Below are positions 54,418-64,000 of a DNA stretch of 64,000 nt, piece after piece (position 1 is the stretch's first letter; every line of letters begins with the position of its first letter). Below the pieces are notes generated by a model, which saw only the letters and a list, made by a program, of their open reading frames with translations, was not told the origin of the DNA and did no database searches. Position numbers and translations under genes: made by a program. The stretch spans positions 2,232,001 to 2,296,000 of the forward strand of contig JAILWY010000014.1 of assembly GCA_022113835.1 (NCBI GenBank), read 5' to 3'. Source of the DNA: Atopsyche davidsoni (lineage: Eukaryota; Arthropoda; Insecta; Trichoptera; Hydrobiosidae).

Positions 54418-57400
54418 GTAATGTGACTTCAGAATTAAAATATCCTTAGATTCAAGTTGCATGTGTAAAATTCACATACATGTCCTTACTTATATGGACT
54501 TCGTGGATTTCAATTCCTGGTCATAGCTATAATATACGATTACAAATAAACTGACTTCCTATTTACTCCAAACGATATTGCCTGAATTCTAACCAATTTT
54601 ATCAAATAATCTAAATTGATAACACAACACCTTTACTTTTTACTATCTACAAAATACTTTTTAAAAAAATCATTTAAATACTAGAACTGTTTTGTTTTTA
54701 ATACATAAATTTTCTTTTTAGGGTACGTTATTTCATACACACGGTTAGTTATTTGATTGCACGTATTCATACCCATATGGATTGATAATTAAGATTTAAT
54801 ATTTTTAGAAAAGTTTATAAGGATCCGACACATTATTTGTTTTTACTATATTTTTATAGATTTAATTATATTGTAGATCAAAAGTAATAGTTATATCGTA
54901 CAAAATCTTTTCATCTAAATCTTATAAACGCTCGAAATGATATCCATAAGTAAAAGGAAATGCGCGACATCTTTTCGTCGCCAATAATTACACCTAGACA
55001 AGCTATCAAATGTGAGTTTTATTTAAAATTTATATACAACGAAGCATTTATCTTTTTTCTCACGTATTGATATATTTTACGAATATTAATATAAACCGAT
55101 TGCATTTATGTTATAAGCGCTGCATTAAATAAAATTGAGATTGTATGTATATGTAATGCAAGTGTTTTTTTTAACAGATTAAAATGACTTTGTTTTGTAA
55201 ATCTAATATATAAAATAATGTATTTTCTGTTCTGTTTAACTAAATATGTTCCATTTTTGCGTCAGTCGTCAATTTGTGATATCTTTCGTAGACTCAATTT
55301 TCCGACGATGATATTGGAAAAGTTTTGGAGTTAATAATAATTTCTCTTTCATTGTTACACACCAGGAATATGTGGTATACGATTAATAAAATAAAATACT
55401 CACATATCTATAAAAACGTTGTGATGAAATGATCGTAATGTGATAAAATTAGGTAATTGCATAGTATTTTATATTCAGTTTTATGTTATTACTAAATCGT
55501 TTATTTCATTGTATTGTCAACACTCATAGTATTGTTACGCTGTATTTTTAGGTTTTGGCGACCGTTGTAAATAAAATATAAAAATATTTAATGTTATTAT
55601 TCTATTATTTCGTTTGAATGTTTCAGTCGCTACTGGTCTATTTAAATTCGAGCGCACCACTCCGAGATACCAGAGTTTTCTTGTGGCGTCACATGGTTAG
55701 ACCCTGCCTTATATGGTATCTTTGGACCCTGAAATCTCACATTCTCTGTCTCCTTTTATTTGACATTTCTGACTGAAAAGGAATACTTTGTATACGACGC
55801 CTTCTGCTGAATGTGTTACTTTTGTCACCATAGGGCTTAACTTCACCGGGGACAGAGATCCCCAACTCTACGTCTGTGCGTTTTAACGAGCGTGCGACAT
55901 TGTTGACGCTTTGTTCTTGTGCATGTATATCCAGGGGATGCGCAGGTAAGCGCACCTCTCCGAGAGCGCGCAGAGGTAGAAGACGAGTGGTCCTCGGCCT
56001 AGGAAGACAAACGAAACATCGACGCGGCACAATACCCAACACAAATACAATTAACACATCTGTGAGATTATTTCAATGTATCGCGGCCTAAAAAGTTTTT
56101 AATTTTTTTTAAATAATTTTCATACTATTAGCAACTTAATTTTTCTCTGGGTATCGTTATTAAAATTTTGTGACAGTCATGACGGAGCGATTATTCATCA
56201 CAGATATGCAGGCGTTGGAAACGTCGCACGCTTTCAGCAATCATTTGTTTGGCAGATAAAAAAAAAAAACCAAGTCACTCGCTAACAAGCCGCGCTCCCC
56301 CTGCATTTTCACTGCAATTTAAACACCAAGTTGTTGCTTGTACATCATTATCGGGACACCCTTTAGCTTAATGTGTGCCTCTCGCGGGGGATCCCAAACC
56401 GTGGCTCGCGGCTGGGACTATCACCAAAAACACATATTTTTAAACATAAAGACTCGGGCCGTCTACACGCGCTACGACACAACAGACAACCGAATGGTAA
56501 TAGACCAATACAACCTCTCTATTTTGAGTGTTTTTTTTTAAAGTTTTGTATAAGTATACAACGCTTTTGGCTGTAAATAAAATAATCTTGTCGCTTCTGC
56601 GTTCAAAAATATAAGTTAGGATAGCAGACGAAAAATACGACATAAGTACACGTAGTCAAAAATATATTATAACATAATGGCTCACAGGTAGAAAGAGTAC
56701 AAAAAATTCCCAGTTTCAAGTGTATACTTTCTATCTTTAGGAAACAGCTTAATCGATAATAATTTAGATTACTCTGCTGCACGTGTTGCACTAGAATTAT
56801 TTTAACTGGATCACAATGATGATAGAACAATGCAGGATGCAGCTAGTTACTGCCCGACAGTGAGTATTGCAGCAGCCATTGTATCTGTGGGAATCAATCT
56901 CGTTCATTTCACTTCACTGCTGGATGAAGGCCTTCGTTGACCCAACCATAACATTATCGTATGTAAAATTCGACTTCTTAAAAACAGCAAAAAAAATGTA
57001 GTCTTAGAGTGTATCAATAACAAAATAAATACAAGGTATATTTATTATATTTAATGCTTGCTTTCAATATCTGCATGATTAATGCCGGCCTACAAATTAA
57101 TTTTACATATCAATTTTAATTAAATTTAGCATAACAGTTGATGGATGTGTGCTTTTGACATTTTGAGATTTGAGGTTGTGCGATGGGGAAACACAGCAGC
57201 TCGTCTCGCCTCAGCACAAACAATGTGAAAAGGGAAAAACAAACGCAATTAATTTTTTTTAATTTAAAAAAGATACAAAAATAAATAAAATAATCACCAT
57301 CATTTTTATCTTTTGAAAAGAAAAATAAATATTTTTGACTTTGCTTCTATCAAGTCCGTATGACGTGTTTCAAAAGCTACGAAGCGTATTCCGTACAACG

Positions 57401-59030
57401 TAAAAAAGTTAACGCATAAAGTAATCACAGATGTTGTTTTACTTTTTATTTTTCATTTTCTAGAGTACACTCGCAAAATATATTTTTTACAGTTTGTGCT
57501 TTCAGGTAAAGCCGCTCATGTCACATGTTATAATTTAAGTATGTATGTATATGATAATTCGGCTCCATGAGGCTACAGAGTTACATTTGATCAAATCGAT
57601 AGTTATATGGCTATTGATTTCAAGCCTGAAAACAATATCAATTTCAAACTATTCGATAATCGGCCGTTTTGAAGACAATATAAAACATTCATTATCTTTA
57701 TTTCCCAGTTTTATCTACCCTTGCTTCTGAGAGCGCAGACAAATTACAAACACTAAAAATATACCTAGGATAATTGTTTTCCGATAAATAACCTTTTTAG
57801 AGTTTTTTTTTGCCTTTATTAAATGTGCTTATTAAAAAAACATGTTAACTTATTCTTGCCTATCATGTCTGGAATTTTATGACCAGGCATTACCGGTTAA
57901 GTGCGTATTAAATTCACTTGAGTTATACGTGTACAGGCAACTACTTCGGTCATTTGAAGGACTCGCTCCTGGCGTCCATTATCTACACACCAATCCCAGC
58001 AAATGGTATTTATTTTTTTAACCCTTAAACATTTTAATTTAACAGCTTTTAAATTTATGAAATGCTCGCGTTGCCTGAAATGTCGATATTTTAAATTTAA
58101 CGAAAAGCTTAAACCATTACTTGGAGCTAAGTCATCTTACATCTTACATCATTACATCTTCAATTCTCAAAACATGGCAAATAATTTAAATGAAATATGC
58201 TATCAAACTGACTCGACGCAAAATACAAAGTATTAAAATATAACAATATTCCAAAATTTTTTATCCGGTACGTCACAAAATGCCGTGCTTAATTTTGAAG
58301 GGATTATTAAACGATGTGGACTTGCATAGAAGACTTGTGGACACACTGAATTTCTCGAAATGTATGTACGTGAGTAAGAATAAAAGGTTTCGTACGTCTT
58401 CATTATTTGCCTCGTAGTCAACGATGCAAATTTTTTCAAAGGTTTTTATATTTATAAAAATTTTACAGAACTCAAAAACTTGAGACTGACTTGAAAAACA
58501 TAGGACTTTGTAATTGGCAAGAAAACTAAAAAGATTCAAAATAAAAGGAGTTCACTTGTGTATTCTTCACCAGCTTACTCTACCCTAAAATTTCAGGTCA
58601 GGTTAGGCTATCGGCAATAAATATGAATTAACTATTGTTCCCTTGCTTTATATTAAAAAAAAATAGTTTAAACCATATGTTTCAACATTATTTTTCCACC
58701 GCCGACGCTCAATTAGCAACCTGTTGCTTTTAGGCCGATACGTTATGCTCAACACATCTCATCTTACAACTTCCTCCTCGGTGAAAAAAACCCGAAACTT
58801 ACGTCAAACCACCGAAGAGCCCTACCAAACAACCACCGCCGGGAACAAAATGTTGAGAGTTGCTTTTTGGTTTTTGCAACCCCCCTCCCCCCCACACTCA
58901 CTTCGATGGCTTGCCTCATAGACATACAAGAATGATTTGTTCCACAAATCCACCCTCGGGGGAGGGATAGACCGACCCTCGATCTTTGCAAACAGCGAGG
59001 GCTGGCAGACCTGATGCAACTTTTATTTAA
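54418..59030. other. Probable intron or intergenic DNA; no coding exon found
   Basis: I find no exon with supporting splice signals and coding character. GC-balanced blocks at about 55640-56090 and 56150-56420 stand out from the AT-rich surroundings and may be regulatory. The rest is unremarkable. Confidence 0.4.
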
Positions 59031-59039
59031 ATATACTAA

Positions 59040-59125
59040 AAGGCGAACAGTTTTTTTTGCTTGCGAATTTTCCCGCTCCGAGGGTAATTTATGGCCCGCG
59101 CTTGATATGCAAACCGGCGGCCGGA
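59040..59125. promoter_or_regulatory. Candidate conserved regulatory element
   Basis: A GC-balanced, non-coding block with GGTAATTTATGGCCCGCGCT and TTGATATGCAAACC contains a TTTATGG, the kind of site bound by posterior Hox proteins, and an octamer-like ATGCAAA. It lies just before a TTAGG-type run. Judged by texture only. Confidence 0.25.
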
Positions 59126-59148
59126 CCTAACCTAACCTAACCTAACCG
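59126..59148 (-). repeat. Interstitial TTAGG telomere-type run
   Basis: Four consecutive CCTAA units in a row (CCTAACCTAACCTAACCTAA), the arthropod telomere unit on the minus strand. Such short interstitial runs are common in several insect orders. Confidence 0.85.
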
Positions 59149-60699
59149 CAGGAATTTCATATCGATTTTTAGATTAGCGTATAAGTTAGTATCCCCCCTA
59201 CTCGCACTGACCTGGCGTAACGGAGCCGCCGCTTGCAGCCCCCGGACTTCCGGCTGCTGCCCTGGAGGCTGGCTGCGGCTGCAGACCAGCCGAGGAACCA
59301 CTTCAGCTTCCTTACACACAAACGTCTCTATCAACATTATATTTTCAACATCTTTCTTCTATCTACTAATGTAATATTTAATTTAATTCATCTACATAAA
59401 AATAACTTCTTTCAATGCTGCCAATATTTTTTTGGCAGCCGTTGTCATTAGATGATCCTAGGATTTTTTGGATGCGTATTTTAAAAAAAAAAAAATTCTG
59501 GTGTCTGGTGCATCTCGGAGTTGTGCACTCGAATGCAGGTGAGCAAAATAAAAAGTCCAAAGTCAAAAACCCTTTGTATGTGAATATACACAATATATCC
59601 AGAAATGCGCGGATTTAATAAATAAATTTTTACGTTTTCTAAACACCACCTCGCCTTCGACACTGAGTTTCCTCCCCTGGAGATGTTGTGAAATACTTTG
59701 TCTGAACTGCGAAGCGTCCACCCCCTAGTGACGTCCCTCCGTGCTCCCGACGTCTTGTTGCGTGAATATATTAGCAAATTCTTTTGCGAATACCAGTCAT
59801 CTTTACTTGCACCCTCAAATGTTATTGCTGGGGGCGTTTTGAATTCCTCGTTCATTCGACCCTTGTCTGGGTGTCTATCATAAGTGGCCTTCAAAATTAA
59901 AAAAAAATATATTTTAATTTAAAATAATGCTATAGTTATTGTACTTACCTGTAGACAATCTATACTTTACAGTAAGCTTTTATGATGTTAGATTATATAG
60001 TGGTATTCTTGGAAGATTTACTTTACTATGCATATAGTGAACTACGGTTGCTATTATAGTTTCGTCGCTGCGTGTATTGGCTTTTCACCTATTTCGAGTG
60101 AACCACCGTTTATTTTTAATAAATAATCACAATTGCAGCTGTATCCAATTTGTCACGTGTCAGTCATTTATTTGCCCTTTTCAAATGGGAATTTTCTCTA
60201 AGCTTTTTTTTTTCCTTTTGAGCCAATACAAGATCTTCTGTTGTTACTCACTGGCAATAAGGAATTAATCAGTAGAAAGAGCATACTCATCAGTTTAAAA
60301 AGCTATATCCCATTATTTATACTTTGCGAAAAGTTTTAATTAACAAAGCGTGGAGTCATCACATACAATTGTTCGTTTACTGAGTATTTCACTTCCTATT
60401 GTCAATGCCGTCCGCTGTCATTCATTTAGTTCAATAGTTTATACACAATCGACTGTAAAACTCTACCAAACTTTCAACAGTTATTAATTATTAAAACAAC
60501 GAACCAATTTCATAAGCCCTTGAATTATGCATTCCCATATACATAATGGCCCTCTTGTAAAACCATTGTTATGCGGCTGATCGCAGTTTTCTAACCACTT
60601 AATCATTCGAACTAATAATATTCCTAGCTCGCATTATTTTGTACCAATTACCTGGGAGAATTCGTGTTTAAGAGTACATGGGTTTCGGGATCGATTGTA

Positions 60700-61440
60700 C
60701 AGGCAAACTGTTTAATAATGAGCCTCTGTGGTTGCCTAACCTATCCTAACCTGACCTGTGGCAGCTCATGGGAACCGACTGCCTCGGTATGCAAATCGCA
60801 CAAAGCACCGGGGACTGAATCGATTTCTCAAGTTCTCCTATTTCTCCAGTCTTTAATGTTGTCGTGTATTTTAAAAATGAATTGAGTTTCGATGTATAAA
60901 AAACTCCACCATAACCTTGTATATGTTTACTTCTACCATAATGTTCTATCCGGGTCTACTCGAACCTAACATATAATAGCTTATAAAAACTGATTGCCTT
61001 AGAATACAATCATATAGAGCTCAGGAGACATTTCATATTTATTATTTATTCGGTCTTTAATATTTCTGTATACTTTGAAATGAAATAGAATTAGATTTTT
61101 ATGTATAGAAAAGTCAACTTATTTTTTTAATAAACTTATTATATGTGTTATGTAAAATAAGTTTTTTTTATGCGTGATTTATTTTCCTCTTTGAACTATA
61201 GAGTAACCATAATTTGTTATTTGGAAATAACTTTTTTTTGTTATGATCGTGTGTTATTTGAAAGAAATCTAGCCTTACCAATAAATAGCTTTTACGAACT
61301 GACTGCTCCAGCTTCCCATATCACCTAAAACACAGGAGATGTTATCGATTATCCAGCCTCTCGTGTTTCCCCTGTCCGCTGTTTTGTTTAATATTTTAAA
61401 ATGAAATTGAATTTTGATTTTAAAAAAGTTAACCGTAATC
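60700..61440 (+). repeat. Three diverged copies of a non-coding segment
   Basis: Copies centred near 60764-60920, 60981-61125 and 61288-61440 share, in order, an AAATAGCTTTTACGAACTGA-like start (TGGGAACCGACTGCC in the first), a CTCAGGAGACAT-like middle, and an AAATGAAATTGAATTTTGAT-like end. They are old tandem duplicates with 60-75% similarity as judged by eye. Confidence 0.55.
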
Positions 61441-62029
61441 TAACCGATGTTTAGTTTCGATAGGATTTTGTTTTTAAATTGGCAAAATGTACTTGGATAA
61501 CTTTAGGGGGTGTTTTTTTTTTGATCGAGGGTAGGTAATGAGATTGCCTTGTAAGTATAAAGAACAAGTAACTCTTAAGCCAATCAATCGAGAGCGCAGA
61601 GGGTGGATTCTTCAATGTTTATGGCCGAGTATTTTAATGAAAACACTGAACAACGAATTTATGAAGAAGTTTGGTTTTTTTGTACACAGTTAAACATCTA
61701 AGGGATTTTTTCTAAAACCATCATCGTAACTTAGGGTACCTAACACCATATTGTAAGCCTAAAATCCAGTGTAAGTCTTGAAATCAAATATATTTTTTGG
61801 ATGGGGTAAATATTTTTTATTTAATTTTGTAGGTTTAGACTTAAGCATGTGGTAAGGAAAATAATTATTTTCCGTAAATATTTTGTACATATCTTTAGAA
61901 AATGTAACTGCAATACGTACGGAATTTTTATATAAGTTCTCCATCATGTGAGCCTAAATCTACAATGAACAATATATATTTTTTTTATTATAGAAACACA
62001 ATACGTTTTTAATCATATTTTTGGGTCAA

Positions 62030-62680
62030 AAAAGTTGGAAAAAGTTTTTTTCTGTGGATTACAGAGATTACAAGGATTGGCCCGCCGACCGGAAGGCTTT
62101 CATCCAGCGCAGATCGGCGATAGCCGGAATAATGCTGATGAAGCTCAATAAAACGCGAATATTTACTTTTACACAATGGGTATTAAAAATGACGTGCGGA
62201 ACGCGTATTAGCCTCAAACTTAGCCTCTTTATGGGCCGTATTATACAGGATTACTCTCTCGATTACCATCTCGGCCGCTGGGATTTCAGGGAATCCCCCG
62301 TCGAAGAAAATTACCCCTAATTATAGTGTACACTTTTTTATTTTAAATATTCTACAGCCCCGCGCCGCGCTACACATCTCCCCTACAAATTGACCATTTG
62401 TTTGCAATAACATCGCCGCCATGATTTATCGAAGGGGGGGAGAGCATTGACAAAAAATCTATTCCAAAAAAAACTGCCCTATTTCCTGGGGGAGCGGACC
62501 GATTTATTATTTTTGAACCCCTATCTATTGTCTCGCGGTTTTGTATTATTTTTTGTGTTTGTTTATTCAGCGACCCGCTGACCGCGCTCTCTCTGGAAAC
62601 AGAGCGATTGAATGATTTCTATTTGCTTTACAATAGATCTGGACGCGTAGTCTCTACAGCCGTTTCGATTTTTTTTTTGC
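62030..62680. promoter_or_regulatory. Candidate conserved non-coding block
   Basis: About 62040-62320 and 62400-62670 are unusually complex, GC-balanced sequence in an AT-rich context, with homeodomain-type TAATTA, TTTATGGGCCG and GTTTGTTTATTCAG (forkhead-like). A 99-codon frame at 62021-62320 is open but shows no protein-like composition bias, no splice signals and no homology I know. I favour a cis-regulatory element. Confidence 0.3.
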
Positions 62681-63420
62681 TGTGCTTGGTACTATAACAA
62701 TTGCTCCAAAATCATATTAAATCAAATTAGTTATTGTGTAAATATATCGTTTGTTAGCAGTCATCGCGTGGAAGTACTTAAAAATAATTACAAATAAAAA
62801 TCTAGTTTTTCTCTGCCACAGTATAAACTCTATCCTGTACAATTCCACTAACTTTTCTTGTTACAAATCAAGGGATTTGCATTATTTAGATGTTAACTAT
62901 TAAACTAGTCGTGTTCATGTTTTTGAACACTGTTAATACCGTGGTTAGTTTCTGATCACGTGATTAGAAAAGCTTTACGAAGAATATTTTATGCCAGCTT
63001 TGCATTAGATCGTTTTATATGGAAATAACTCTTGCATATCATAAAACACGTGGTAATAACCTGAAAACGGTATTTATTAATAAATAAGTACGCATCTAAT
63101 TATTAAAACATAAATTTTTAATCACAAACAAATTTAATTTTTTTGTTATAAAAACGTATTTGATTCTAACCGTTATTATTTGAATATTCCTGGAAGCTCT
63201 AAAAATACTACTAAATATCTCAATAAATCCTACCGCTTCTTTTTTCGCCCCTTTCTTGTTGAGTTCTTTTATTTTCCTCTTGCATCTTTGTGTCCGTGAC
63301 CATAAAATAATAATCAGCCAATCGAAAGAGTAATGTTATATTTATTACCAAAAATATTTTTTGTGAACCCGCATCTCCACGGCTATCGAGAATCTGCACC
63401 GCTACACGCGAGTGCTGAGC

Positions 63421-63860
63421 ATTTTTTTTTTTTTTTTTTTTTTTTTCAGATTATCATTTGTATTTGATAAAAGTCTTTGCTTGAGTGAAATTATCAAAGG
63501 AGGCGCCGGGTTCGGCAACCGCGCGGCGGAGTCGGTTGTTGGTTGGTTAGGCCCGGCCGGGGCTGCCAGGCGGGGATATATCGCCGGCACGTGCCGCGCA
63601 CGCGTCCCCCCCCCTCCCCGTGAGGACCCCCAGCCCTCCATGCTGCCCCCCCAGGCTGCCCCCCCCCAGGCTGGCCCCCCCGGCTGCCCCCCCGGGCTGG
63701 CCCCCGCGCCGCCCCGGCCGCGGCGCTGCCTAATTAAATTATTTATTTTTGCGAAATTATTCACCGCGGGTCAACTCTCAAAGCTGCCCGCACGCCGTGC
63801 CTTTTACTTTATTAAATTAGGAGTTTTTGTTTTAGCCCCCCCCCCCCCCACGTTACTCCC
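63421..63860. other. Homopolymer-flanked GC-rich block
   Basis: A T26 run at 63421-63446 is followed by AT sequence and then a GC-rich block (63500-63725) ending in C-rich imperfect repeats of the GGCTGCCCCCC type, and a C14 run at about 63837-63850. No coding support. Possibly regulatory or a low-complexity expansion. Confidence 0.5.
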
Positions 63861-64000
63861 CCCGCGTGTGCCCGAAGGTGAAGCGCGCGTTGTTAACTTT
63901 GAACCCCCCTCCGCTGCAAGAGTGCTGGACCGAGTTTCATTACATTTTTCAGTCTCTTTTGTAATATTATTGCATTTGATATGTAATTTAATAATTTTGA

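Noticed and set aside
63402..63764. Gly-rich minus-strand frame
   Set aside because: Explained by C-rich imperfect repeats and a poly-A run; no signal peptide or splice signals.

Overview
The window is eukaryotic nuclear DNA, most likely from an insect. The evidence is a histone H4 gene with the M-T-G-R-G-K start usual in insects, several decayed mariner copies, Helitrons with textbook ends, short TTAGG-type runs, TATA/TCAGT core promoters, AATAAA signals and an AT-rich background with small phase-consistent introns. I could not settle the order. All gene models were spliced by eye; exon joins were accepted only when donor, acceptor and reading frame agreed.

Left part (1-28.5 kb): a cluster of seven predicted secreted, low-complexity proteins. 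Each gene has a short first exon (52-61 nt) coding for most of a signal peptide, then a phase-1 intron, then the body, usually in one long exon. In order: gene 1 (1453-5773, acidic 59-residue repeats), gene 2 (8492-11994, mucin-like 30-residue Ser/Thr repeats), gene 3 (13427-14583, Gly/Asp/Tyr-rich), gene 4 (16219-19048, Asn/Gly-rich), gene 5 (20879-21534, 92 aa), gene 6 (23393-23982, 90 aa) and gene 7 on the minus strand (25639-28402, Gly-rich GGNGGG/GYGTGF repeats). They form pairs: 1/2 share N- and C-terminal segments and a 12-bp promoter motif, 3/4 share an N-terminal domain, and 5/6 share a signal peptide type. Silk, glue, eggshell, cuticle or saliva are all possible roles; the sequence does not decide.

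Three non-autonomous Helitron copies (22160-23185, 24096-24805, 27588-28313) and a long-TIR element lie among these genes; one Helitron is inside the intron of gene 7.

Middle (30-51.7 kb): one plus-strand gene of 11 exons over 19 kb coding for a 588-residue protein with a PDZ domain, a SIAH-type RING finger and a cysteine-containing C-terminal part, probably an E3 ubiquitin ligase. Its exons are strikingly GC-rich against AT-rich introns. The introns hold an intronless, antisense histone H4 gene with three unusual substitutions, three mariner remnants, a LINE remnant, a five-copy 193-bp satellite and a foldback element with a tRNA-Thr-like core.

Right part (51.7-64 kb): a GC-rich promoter-like island and a probable non-coding first exon ending at 54417, followed by about 9.6 kb without any coding exon I can support, with several GC-balanced islands that look like regulatory DNA, and some repeats.
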